Shown: in pieces, positions 1 to 6,814 of the stretch
Numbering within the stretch: the stretch's first letter is position 1
Layout of the letters: every line of letters begins with the position of its first letter
Assembly: GCA_032229885.1 (NCBI GenBank)
Contig: JAVYAJ010000105.1
Location: forward strand, 1 to 13,237
DNA length: 13,237 nucleotides
Source of the DNA: Anammoximicrobium sp032229885
GTDB lineage: Bacteria; Planctomycetota; Planctomycetia; Pirellulales; Pirellulaceae
Direction: 5' to 3'
The notes under the pieces: model-generated
Told to the model about the DNA's origin: nothing
What the model saw: the letters and a program-made list of their open reading frames with translations, nothing else
Database searches by the model: none
Translations under genes and position numbers: made by a program

Positions 1-173
1 CCATCCGTGTTCATCCGCCGTGATTCGCCTGTCATGTCTCTCCCCGCTACGACGAGTGTCGAAATCTCAGCGTCCTCAGCGTCTCTGCGTTTCGAACAAG
101 TATTTTCATGTAGCCCGGTCAGTTCGCCCGCGCAAGGACGTCGATGAAACGCAGAGACGCAGAGGACACAGAG
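1..173. repeat. Left-end CAGAG-type palindromic repeat region
   Basis: No coding sequence is supported here. TCCTCAGCGTCTCTGCGTTT at 73-92 (arm 73-93) pairs with the arm at 146-166 at 20 of 21 positions, with 52 nt between the arms. A further ACACAGAG lies at 166-173. Low-complexity 'CTCTGCGTC / GACGCAGAG' units, and the 'CATCCGTGTTCATCC' type sequence at 2-16, resemble dispersed intergenic repeats known from many environmental bacterial genomes. That resemblance is from memory and not from a search. The short reading frame at 20-211 has no recognisable product and overlaps the palindrome. Confidence 0.6.
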
Positions 174-176
174 CCA

Positions 177-269
177 CTGCGAGCACAGTATGTAACCTTT
201 CAACAACTTAACGCTGTCAGTGCCTGAAAACATTGTCAAAACTCTCACGATGTTTGAGGTTAGCAGTAC
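177..269 (+). repeat. 93-bp repeat, left copy (inverted partner at 13145-13237)
   Basis: This 93-nt stretch aligns without gaps to the reverse complement of 13145-13237 with 11 mismatches by hand count (82/93, about 88%). A shared identical core is CTTAACGCTGTC, and another is TGCCTGAAAACATTGTCAAA. It lies three bases after the CAGAG-type repeat. The right copy runs to the last base of the window, so the repeat may be longer. No open frame is shared by the two copies. It is most likely a dispersed intergenic repeat; a boundary of a larger element is possible but unproven. Confidence 0.75.
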
Positions 270-339
270 CGTGGACAATCCGGCTCCGAACAAAGGCCAT
301 CGCGTGGAAAGGTCGCGTTTCTGAAGCGCGTTTTTCTGT

Positions 340-368
340 TTGACACACGCGGTCAGACATCCTAAAAT
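340..368 (+). promoter_or_regulatory. Candidate sigma70-type promoter for the first DUF1559 gene
   Basis: TTGACA at 340-345 and TAAAAT at 363-368 are separated by exactly 17 nt, close to the ideal housekeeping-sigma arrangement. Transcription would start near 375 and give a leader of roughly 275 nt before the ATG at 650. The match is by eye only; planctomycete promoters are poorly defined, so this remains a prediction. Confidence 0.5.
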
Positions 369-649
369 ACCGGCTTATCTAACGGTTCTCGCGTCCCGGT
401 CTGATCGATCATCGGCCGGCTGATTAGGCGTTTGACGTTGGCACATGCGCGGTGTTGTGTCGGCGTGGCAGCCGACCTCACGCAAGAAAACGGCCCATCG
501 GCCGATGCGCCGAGCTCAATAAAGAGCTCGACGCAGATCGATAACGTCGGTATGCCCACACGTCGTCATCGAGTTCTACGAAGTGCGTTCGATCTGGACG
601 CGACGGGTCATACGGCGGTGGTACAGATTCCTTTTCTGGGAGAAAGTCT
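369..649 (+). other. Long structured leader upstream of the first DUF1559 gene
   Basis: No gene is supported between the candidate promoter and the ATG at 650. The stretch is rich in self-complementary sequence: the palindrome TGATCGATCA (402-411), the palindrome CATCGGCCGATG (496-507), and a perfect hairpin at 511-530 with stem CGAGCTC/CGAGCTC-complement around the loop AATAAA. No T-tract follows the hairpin, so it is not a typical terminator. I recognised no known riboswitch. Overlapping frames (432-653 +, 362-559 -, 478-825 -) have no recognisable product. Confidence 0.4.
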
Positions 650-1654
650 ATGAAGGTCATCACGCGTTCGAGGGCCGGCTTTACGCTGGTCGAACTGCTG
701 GTCGTCATCGCCATTATCGGGATTCTTGTCGCCCTGCTGCTGCCCGCGATCCAGGCGGCGCGCGAGGCCGCGCGGCGGAGCAGTTGCAGCAACAACCTCA
801 AACAACTGGCTCTGGCGTTGCACAATTACCACGACACCCACAAGGTGTTTCCGTCTTCGACATTTGCCTGGAAGGCGTGCTCGCCGACAATTGGTTCCAC
901 CACCTACGAGGCCTCGAACCCGACGCTGAACGCGTCCGGCTGGACAGCCGTGTTGCCTTTTGTCGAGCAGGCGGCCATTCAGGGCGAGTACAACTCGTCG
1001 TACTGCGCATCCGCGGCCGTCTACGAGAACCCGAACCCCCTGGTCGGAGACCCGATCGTAAACGGCAATGGCGCAGTGGTCGCGCAAGAGGTGCCGGTTT
1101 TTATCTGTCCGTCCGATCCCAACGATCACTTCATGACCAAGAACGACCAGTACTGCACGATCAAGCTGGGAAGCACTTTGCGCGGGGCGCGAACCAACTA
1201 TGACTTCAGCACGAACTGCCACTATGCGTGCAACTACTGGAAGTCGCTGAGCAGGGTGAACCGCAACATGTTCGGCGAGAACAGCGACACCAAACTCTCT
1301 CACGTGACCGACGGGACCAGCAACTCGTTCATGCTTGGCGAGACCACGCTCGAGGTCATCAACGGCTTTGGCAATGCCTGGGGATATCGCGGATGGCTGA
1401 TGAATGGCGTGGATGCGACGTGCTTGCAGCAGCCCGGAAATCGTGGGATCAACAGTTGGGACCGCGGCCCGACGCGGCCCACGAGGATTCCCGGACAACT
1501 GGGAAGCTGGAACTGGACCGGCAGCAGTCATCCGGGTGGGTGCCATTTCGCCTACGCCGACGGCGGGATCAAGTTCCTTTCCGAAGACACGGACTGGACG
1601 ACGCTCGTTCGCCTTTCGCGTATCGCCGACGGCGAAGTCGTCCCGGAGCATTGA
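650..1654 (+). CDS. DUF1559 domain protein with prepilin-type N-terminus
   Basis: This 334-residue protein belongs to the DUF1559 (SBP_bac_10-like) family, expanded in Planctomycetes and thought to be exported through type II secretion/type IV pilus-like machinery. Its exact role is unknown. The prepilin signature is clear: a short basic leader MKVITRSRAG, then FTLVELLVVIAIIGILVALL, so cleavage would fall after Gly10 with Phe11 at +1 and the conserved Glu at +5. After the hydrophobic helix comes the family stretch PAIQAAREAARR (residues 32-43), then NNLKQLALALHNYHD. The C-terminus has the H-X9-DG motif of prepilin-processing-associated proteins (His294, Asp304-Gly305). The ATG is preceded by GGGAGA at 638-643, well placed as a ribosome site. 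The lipoprotein at 1691 follows 36 nt after the stop, so the two are probably co-transcribed. A paralogue lies at 4668-5690. Confidence 0.93.
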   Translation: MKVITRSRAGFTLVELLVVIAIIGILVALLLPAIQAAREAARRSSCSNNLKQLALALHNYHDTHKVFPSSTFAWKACSPTIGSTTYEASNPTLNASGWTAVLPFVEQAAIQGEYNSSYCASAAVYENPNPLVGDPIVNGNGAVVAQEVPVFICPSDPNDHFMTKNDQYCTIKLGSTLRGARTNYDFSTNCHYACNYWKSLSRVNRNMFGENSDTKLSHVTDGTSNSFMLGETTLEVINGFGNAWGYRGWLMNGVDATCLQQPGNRGINSWDRGPTRPTRIPGQLGSWNWTGSSHPGGCHFAYADGGIKFLSEDTDWTTLVRLSRIADGEVVPEH

Positions 1655-1690
1655 CACGCTTCCCCTTTGCCCAATCATCAGGTCTGCATC

Positions 1691-2137
1691 ATGGCCGAAA
1701 TGGCAATGCCCGTTCGAATCTCCGTTGGTTGTGTTCTGCTGAGTCTGGCGTGGTTGGTCGTCGGCTGTGCCGCGAAGACGCAGCCGGACACGTACCTCGT
1801 CAGCGGCGTGGTCACGCTGGACGGCCAGCCCGTGGCGAACGCGAGCGTGACATTTCTGCCGCGCGGAAGCACACGCGGCAGCCCGGCGACCTGTATGACG
1901 GACGCCGATGGCAAGTATGCGTTTCAGCCCGAACGTGGGCAGGGCGTGCGTGACGGCGAGTTTACCGTCACGATCAGTCGCCTGAAAGAGTTGGCCGCCG
2001 GTCAGCCCGAGGCGACGCCTGAAGTAGGGATGGACAATTCCATGCCCGCGCCGTACGGGGATCCTCAGCGGACAGCGCTCAGCGCGAACGTCCCCGCGGG
2101 GGGCGCGGTGATCGACTTTGCTCTCAAGTCGCGCTGA
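1691..2137 (+). CDS. Small lipoprotein with carboxypeptidase-regulatory-like (Ig/transthyretin-like) domain
   Basis: A 148-residue predicted lipoprotein. The N-terminus MAEMAMPVRISVGCVLLSLA is followed by a lipobox LVVG-Cys26, so the mature protein should be membrane-anchored at the cysteine. The rest is one beta-sandwich-like domain with the pattern SGVVTLDGQPVANASVTFLP, then TDADGKYAF, then GEFTVTISR, typical of the small planctomycete lipoproteins encoded beside DUF1559 genes. Function is unknown; a binding or structural role at the surface is inferred. The start is uncertain: a TTG at 1667 in the same frame and ATGs at 1700 and 1706 are alternatives. The ATG at 1691 is preferred because it gives a normal signal peptide, but its Shine-Dalgarno match is weak. 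It probably shares the mRNA of the DUF1559 gene 36 nt upstream. Confidence 0.85.
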   Translation: MAEMAMPVRISVGCVLLSLAWLVVGCAAKTQPDTYLVSGVVTLDGQPVANASVTFLPRGSTRGSPATCMTDADGKYAFQPERGQGVRDGEFTVTISRLKELAAGQPEATPEVGMDNSMPAPYGDPQRTALSANVPAGGAVIDFALKSR

Positions 2138-2593
2138 CGAGCCGCGAAAATCGCCGCCTCGGTTTCCGGCGCCTTGCAAGCCTGTCGTAGGGAAACCGCC
2201 CGAGGCCGGCCGTGAACCGCACCGCTGCAAACGCGATCCTTATCCTTCCCTGGTCAACGCGTTGGGTTACAAAAGCTCGGCTCGACCCAGGGTTCTTTGC
2301 CCGACGTGCCGCCGAGGGCCACAGAGGTGGTTGGCGCCAAACGCGCCTTCGCCGAAGCCTCTGGCTTCGACTCGATGGGCATCTAGCCGACGCGACCGCA
2401 AAAGGCCTGAGACGGCGCCCCGGGATCCACCTTGTAACCCGAAACGTTCGCGCGGGATGCCTTCGCGGACGCATGAGCGACGGACGTTCTCTGTCTACCC
2501 GTGGCCGTGGTGTGAGAGTCCGGCTTTGCGGTGGATGTCTGTTGGAATTAGTCGTCCACAAGAGCGCCGCTGCATCCCAAATCTCGCAGCGAC
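2138..2593. repeat. Convergent intergenic spacer with degenerate inverted repeat
   Basis: This 456-nt gap lies between convergent genes and holds no supported gene. Two arms, 2247-2272 and 2432-2457, are inverted copies matching at about 19 of 26 positions. In one orientation both begin TTGTAACCC and end GGGA. TTGTAACCC...CGTT...GGGA resembles a palindromic intergenic repeat I associate with planctomycete genomes (memory, not a search). Frames covering the gap (2118-2696 +, 2212-2649 +, 2124-2561 -) are arginine-, serine- and proline-rich with no recognisable domain and look like chance high-GC frames. Confidence 0.45.
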
Positions 2594-3979
2594 CTATGGC
2601 GCCGATTCAGTCGCCAACGACTCTACCAGTTCATGTACCTTTCCGATGATCTGCTCTTCGACCGACGGCCCGAAGGGGGCAGGCAACGAGCTGTAGGTCA
2701 CGGCTTCCTCGGCCTCATAGCCGCCTTCGTCCAGGACGCGCCGCGAGGGGACGTAGCCGAAGACATCGTTACAATAGCCGGCCACCCACAGCGGAGCTCC
2801 GACCAGCTCGCGCTTCAAGCGCAGCGAATAATCGACGACTACTTCGCCCGCCAAGGCGACCAAGGTCAGATCGTCGCCGAACCGCGCCACGTGGACCAGG
2901 TAAGGATAGGCCGCCGGAAGCTTGCCGCTCGTCTCCAACTGGTCCAGCAGTTGCTCGGCATGTCGCCGCTGGTACGGATTCTTGCTCTCCCGCAGCTCGT
3001 CAAGCGCGTCGCGCGTCGGCAATGCGGCAAGATCGAGCGGCACTTCGCCCAGGGCCAGACGCAGCGCGCCGCGGATCGGCCGCGGCTTGGGCAACAGGGC
3101 CGCCTCGACGGCAGTGGCCAGCGCACGGCCGTGCTGGCGGGCCAGCTCGAGCGTGCCACGCGGATAGGGGTTCTGATCGCCGCCACAGCCGATCATAAAC
3201 AGGGCGACGGCGCCCGGATGCGCCTCTTCCAGATACTGCTGCGCAAAACCGGCATAGTCGCCGCAGAACTGGTACAGCCCGAGCGTGGTGTTGTGGCAGG
3301 CATAGCCGAACAGCAGCGCGCGCAGCTCGCCGCCGGGCCGCTCGACGCGCAGCACCGGCACGTCCTGGTCGACCGGGCCGTCGGGATAGGGGCTGTTCCG
3401 GTAACCGTTTTCAGTGGGTAAGCGGCGGTTCATGGCAAACCCCGCCCGGGCATGGGAATAGCCCAGCCTGGCGGGTCCGAGATCGCGGATCGCATCGCCG
3501 ACCAAAACAACCAGTTTTTCTTGCAGGCCGGCGACGTATTTCTCAACTTGCCGGGCGTCGTCAGGAGCCAGCCCATACCAACTCGGGCCGACCCGCACGA
3601 CCGGCCCCGAGTGTGTATGCGAAGCGTTCATCAGCAGCGACTGGGGGGCGAGCTGATATTTGTCTTGAACTTGTTTTTCCAGGAACTCGCGCAAGGGGCG
3701 CGGGATCGAGACCAGGTCGAGCGTGACGATCACCAGTCGCGCTCCGCGAACGTCTTCCAACGCCAACGCTTTGGCGTAAATGTCCTGGAACTTGCCCTCG
3801 GACGGCTTGTTGCGCGAGGCATAGCCGGCCATCCAGGTGGGCGTCTCGGGCGTAATGGCCACGGCCGCCACGCCGGCCTTCCAATCCGGCGCAGGCTCGG
3901 CCGCACAGACGGCCAAACTGACAATCAGGAAAACGACGGCTGATCCGCCCGTCGCGACTAGCCCTGCAAATCGGCTCAT
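2594..3979 (-). CDS. Secreted neutral/alkaline non-lysosomal ceramidase-like hydrolase
   Basis: A 461-residue protein resembling the N-terminal catalytic domain of neutral/alkaline non-lysosomal ceramidases, which cleave the N-acyl bond of ceramide using zinc. A signal peptide is evident: MSRFAGL, then a hydrophobic run to about Ala26 (CAAEPAP). Family landmarks in order are AGVAAVAITPETPTWMAGYA (35-54), LVIVTLDLVSIP (82-93), NASHTHSGP (118-126) with likely zinc-binding His121/His123, FGYACHNTTL (225-234) with a probable further zinc His229, and GCGGDQNP (264-271). The usual C-terminal immunoglobulin-like domain of ~650-residue ceramidases appears to be missing, as in many short planctomycete homologues, so the substrate may differ. 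The ATG at 3979 is chosen because GAGGAG precedes it; a 47-residue extension to 4120 would bury the signal peptide. It reads against both flanking DUF1559 modules. Confidence 0.85.
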   Translation of the reverse strand: MSRFAGLVATGGSAVVFLIVSLAVCAAEPAPDWKAGVAAVAITPETPTWMAGYASRNKPSEGKFQDIYAKALALEDVRGARLVIVTLDLVSIPRPLREFLEKQVQDKYQLAPQSLLMNASHTHSGPVVRVGPSWYGLAPDDARQVEKYVAGLQEKLVVLVGDAIRDLGPARLGYSHARAGFAMNRRLPTENGYRNSPYPDGPVDQDVPVLRVERPGGELRALLFGYACHNTTLGLYQFCGDYAGFAQQYLEEAHPGAVALFMIGCGGDQNPYPRGTLELARQHGRALATAVEAALLPKPRPIRGALRLALGEVPLDLAALPTRDALDELRESKNPYQRRHAEQLLDQLETSGKLPAAYPYLVHVARFGDDLTLVALAGEVVVDYSLRLKRELVGAPLWVAGYCNDVFGYVPSRRVLDEGGYEAEEAVTYSSLPAPFGPSVEEQIIGKVHELVESLATESAP

Positions 3980-4667
3980 GGTTGGACTCCTCGACCAGTT
4001 GGGTGGCGGCAACGCAACACACGCTGATTCGATGCCCTGTGCGGGCAACGGATGGCAATAATATACGACGAGCCATCCTCGCGAGTGTTCGCATGCGATA
4101 AAAAAATCGGAAAAGGCCATCGTGGATCATGACCAGGCGTCGGGGAAATTCGATCGGCTTCGATGATTCGAGGGGCGACGCTGGTTGCCGTTTCGTCGCA
4201 AACTCGTGTCCGACACGCCTCTTCGCCCCAAAACGATCGCGCCCGCTTGACCACGTCGTGTTCTGCTGCCTAACATAGAAGATACAAGTGTCGGCAATTA
4301 TCGACAGTGGCCATGGAACGTTGCCGTTGAATGATGCGGGCGCGGACGAGATCGACCGCGCGGCCCTGCCGTTCTCGCGCGACGCGCGCGGTTCGAAGTG
4401 TGCTCCGCAACTCTTTGTTTGACGTCGTGCGACACCTCGCTCGGACGCCAGCGATGGACGTGTGACGTGTTCGGCCATGGCTTGAAGCGTGTCGACAACC
4501 CCAGCTTTATTCCCGCCCGGAAGTGCACGATCCGTCCGCTTAGATTAGGGACGGCGCGTCCGATTGATCTCCCAAGCCGACCTCGGCGCCCGTGCGTGGT
4601 CGAGCCAGGCTGTGCTGGGGCGTTGTAATGGATGTCTTAAAGCTATTGTACTTCGGAGGTTATTATC
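3980..4667. other. Divergent intergenic region between ceramidase-like and second DUF1559 genes
   Basis: This 688-nt non-coding stretch should carry promoters for both flanking genes. On the minus strand GAGGAG lies just before the ceramidase start, and a TATATT (read from + 4065-4060) could be a -10 element, without a convincing -35. On the plus strand a better candidate lies at 4247-4276. Frames in this stretch (for example 3561-4478 -, 4398-4628 +) have no recognisable product. I saw no known RNA family. Confidence 0.4.
4247..4276 (+). promoter_or_regulatory. Candidate promoter for the second DUF1559 gene
   Basis: TTGACC (4247-4252) and TAACAT (4271-4276) are spaced by 18 nt, a fair match to a housekeeping-sigma promoter. 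This would leave a leader of about 385 nt before the ATG at 4668, long like the leader of the first module. Found by eye only. Confidence 0.35.
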
Positions 4668-5690
4668 ATGTGGCAGAGAGAACAGATTGTCCGTTCAGGC
4701 GGCCGACCACAACGGCGCGCGTTCACGCTCGTCGAATTGTTGGTGGTGATCGCGATCATCGGAATCCTCGTAGCCCTGCTCTTGCCCGCGATCCAGGCGG
4801 CGCGCGAGGCGGCCCGGCGCAGTCAGTGCACGAACAATCTCAAACAGCTCGGCGTGGCGTTGCACAACTACCACGACTCGTTCAACCAGTTTCCCCCGGC
4901 GGGCTTCGACTATGGTTGGGCCCCGGACACGGCGGCCAACTACGAGGCGGACACGCCCAACAAACGCGTCAAGAACCACAGCGCGTTGGCCGTATTGCTG
5001 CCGTATCTCGAACAGCAGTCCATCTACGACCAATTCGACTTTTCTTATGCCTCGTGCGGCTACATCAGAAACTCGCAGAAGGCGATCGCCGGCGATCCGA
5101 TCGCCAGCGGCAACGCGGCGCTGGCCGGAACCGTGATCGGTGCGTTTTTGTGTCCCTCGGATTCCGGCGACATTCTGTCCAGCACCTCGACATGGTACAG
5201 CCCCGCCTCCGGCTATCGCGGAGCGAGGTCGAATTACGACTTCAGCGTGGACAATGGCACGATCGGCTATTTCAACTATTGGAAACGCCAAGCGATAAAC
5301 GTCCGCTTTCTGTTCGCCGAGAACAGCGAAAGCAAATTCTCGTCGATCCTCGATGGCACGAGCAACACGGTGGCCATGGCCGAGACGCTGCGAACCGTCG
5401 CCGACGGCCATAGTCCGGCGTGGGCGTATCGCGGTTGGGTGATGAGCGGCGTCGACCTCGGCTATGGCATCAACGTAACCGACATCCCGGCCTCGTGGAC
5501 CTGGGTCGGCGACATGACGGACTATACGTTCAGGCTCCGAACGTGGGGAATCGGTGGCAGCCTTCACCCGGGAGGGCTGAACGTCTGCATGGCCGACGCA
5601 TCCGTGCGGTTCGTGAGCGACGACACGCCGCTTACGCTGCTGCAGGCGATTTCGACGATCAGCGGCGCGGAGAACACCCAGTTGCCGTGA
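4668..5690 (+). CDS. DUF1559 domain protein with prepilin-type N-terminus (second copy)
   Basis: A 340-residue paralogue of the protein at 650-1654. A 17-residue basic leader (MWQREQIVRSGGRPQRR) plus Ala18 precedes FTLVELLVVIAIIGILVALL, so the residue before the predicted prepilin cleavage site is Ala instead of the usual Gly. The family stretch PAIQAAREAARR and NNLKQLGVALHNYHD follow, and mid-protein signatures such as FLCPSD and RGARSNYDFS match the first copy. At the C-terminus the H-X9-DG motif is altered to H-X9-DA (His300, Asp310-Ala311). A good Shine-Dalgarno, GGAGG, precedes the ATG by a short AT-rich spacer. Both copies share a near-identical DNA stretch over the PAIQAAREA codons. 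A lipoprotein gene follows after a 336-nt gap, much longer than in the first module. Confidence 0.93.
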   Translation: MWQREQIVRSGGRPQRRAFTLVELLVVIAIIGILVALLLPAIQAAREAARRSQCTNNLKQLGVALHNYHDSFNQFPPAGFDYGWAPDTAANYEADTPNKRVKNHSALAVLLPYLEQQSIYDQFDFSYASCGYIRNSQKAIAGDPIASGNAALAGTVIGAFLCPSDSGDILSSTSTWYSPASGYRGARSNYDFSVDNGTIGYFNYWKRQAINVRFLFAENSESKFSSILDGTSNTVAMAETLRTVADGHSPAWAYRGWVMSGVDLGYGINVTDIPASWTWVGDMTDYTFRLRTWGIGGSLHPGGLNVCMADASVRFVSDDTPLTLLQAISTISGAENTQLP

Positions 5691-6026
5691 ATCGGCTGAG
5701 ATCGAGTGTTCTCCATTTCGTAGGGATTTGGCCAGGACAATTTCCCGAATCATGAAGACGATCTCACGCCAAGGCGCCGAGTCGCCAAGAGGCATGCTTC
5801 TGCCTTTTGTTGTTCAAACGCCTTGGTGTGGGCGCGCTCGGATGTCGAGACATTATTTCCCGCCGAGTCCTCGTCGTCCCACGCGTGGCGCGCTGTACGA
5901 CGCGGCATCGAACGTCGACACACCGGCCCGGGCCGGTCGTCGATCGACTTGCCCCGTGGCTTGTCGACTGCCGTTCGCCTTTCGTCCAGCAGTATCTAAG
6001 CAACACATCCCACCAAAGGTTTGATG
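5691..6026. repeat. Spacer with 'CTCACGCCAAGGCGCC' repeat fragment and 16-bp palindrome
   Basis: This stretch separates the second DUF1559 gene from its lipoprotein. At 5761-5790 lies ATCTCACGCCAAGGCGCCGA and its continuation, resembling the 'CTCACGC(C/A)AAGGCGC' dispersed repeat seen in many bacterial intergenic regions (from memory). At 5922-5937 is a perfect 16-bp palindrome, ACCGGCCCGGGCCGGT. It could be an operator or a processing hairpin for the downstream lipoprotein, but nothing shows its use. No gene is supported; short frames here lack domains. Confidence 0.45.
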
Positions 6027-6485
6027 ATGCATCGATCAATTGCGATCCTGACGTCCTGTGTTTCGATCATCGTTCTTGTTTCAGGGTGCGGGGGCAGCAA
6101 GGCCGATCTTCCCCCCGTGGCGCCGACCAGCGGCATCGTCACTCTGGACGGATCGCCGGCCGCTGGGGTGAACCTTACGTTCATTCCGCTCCAATCTGCG
6201 GCGACGTCGGTCAGTTACGGCGCCACGGGCGCCGACGGCAAGTATGAACTCAGGTCGCGGAACGGGGCGCTGGGCGCGCCCGAGGGCGAGTTCAAAGTCG
6301 TCTGCTCGAAATGGGTGATGCCGGACGGATCCGATTACGTCGGGACGCCGGGCGGTCCGTCGCCGATGGAAGCGGGGGCTCGCGAGAAACTGCCACCGAA
6401 ATATAGCGATGAACATGCGACAACGCTCCGCGCGACCATCCCGGCCAGCTCGGGAAGCATCGACTTCGAGCTGACGACCAAGTGA
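6027..6485 (+). CDS. Small lipoprotein with carboxypeptidase-regulatory-like domain (second copy)
   Basis: A 152-residue predicted lipoprotein: signal MHRSIAILTSCVSIIVLVSG followed by Cys21 in a lipobox (LVSG-C). The mature part shows the same domain plan as the lipoprotein at 1691-2137: SGIVTLDGSPAAGVNLTFIP, then TGADGKYEL, then GEFKVVCSKW, and a final strand SIDFELTTK. Function is unknown; position after a DUF1559 gene is typical and suggests a shared surface role. Three in-frame starts lie together (TTG 6021, ATG 6024, ATG 6027); AAAGG at 6015-6019 gives the better spacing to 6027. The 336-nt gap upstream, with a palindrome, may mean a promoter of its own. Confidence 0.87.
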   Translation: MHRSIAILTSCVSIIVLVSGCGGSKADLPPVAPTSGIVTLDGSPAAGVNLTFIPLQSAATSVSYGATGADGKYELRSRNGALGAPEGEFKVVCSKWVMPDGSDYVGTPGGPSPMEAGAREKLPPKYSDEHATTLRATIPASSGSIDFELTTK

Positions 6486-6814
6486 ATCGAAGTCGCGAAA
6501 CCTATCAGCGACGCGACGCCGTGCGTCTCGCGACGGCCTCGGCCGCGATGGTGGCGGCTGGCCAACGCGGCGATTCTCGCGTCGCTGCGTCGAGCAGAAG
6601 AGATCACGGCCGCAGGGGGGGCAAGGCAGACGTCCAGCGGCCGCGCGCCCATTCGGTGGACGCGACAGAGCGCGTCCCTCCAGGACGAGGCTGCTGCCCG
6701 TGCTGCCGTTCCTCGTGGGCGCGGCATCCTGCCGCGTACCGCCGGCTGCTGAGCGCCCGCCGCGCATTTTGCCGGCCGTGGGTGAACAACGAACCTGATT
6801 CTGGAGGACCAGCG
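6486..6814 (+). other. Spacer with two perfect GC-rich hairpins
   Basis: No gene is supported here, although the GH28-like frame stays open through it from a GTG at 6482. Two perfect hairpins are visible: GGACGCG-ACAGAG-CGCGTCC at 6658-6677 (7-bp stem, 6-nt loop) and CGCGGCA-TCC-TGCCGCG at 6720-6736 (7-bp stem, 3-nt loop). The second sits in a 20-nt sequence repeated exactly at 12394-12413. Neither is followed by a T-tract. They may be repeat elements, transcript-end structures, or both. A Shine-Dalgarno GGAGG at 6803-6807 closes the region. Confidence 0.55.

Noticed and set aside
1..269. Possible CRISPR array or transposon end in the left repeat region
   Set aside because: No regular repeat-spacer pattern and no transposase gene in the window. 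The repeats are inverted and irregular.
608..2230. 540-codon minus-strand frame opposite the first DUF1559/lipoprotein module
   Set aside because: Arginine-rich translation with no recognisable domain. The plus strand carries clear prepilin, H-X9-DG and lipobox motifs, so this is a high-GC shadow.
4695..5795. 366-codon minus-strand frame opposite the second DUF1559 gene
   Set aside because: Arg/Val-rich with no motif; mirrors the codon bias of the real gene.
6482..6814. 111-residue N-terminal extension of the GH28-like protein from a GTG
   Set aside because: It contains two palindromic hairpins and low-complexity sequence, has no ribosome site, and would bury the signal peptide that begins at 6815.
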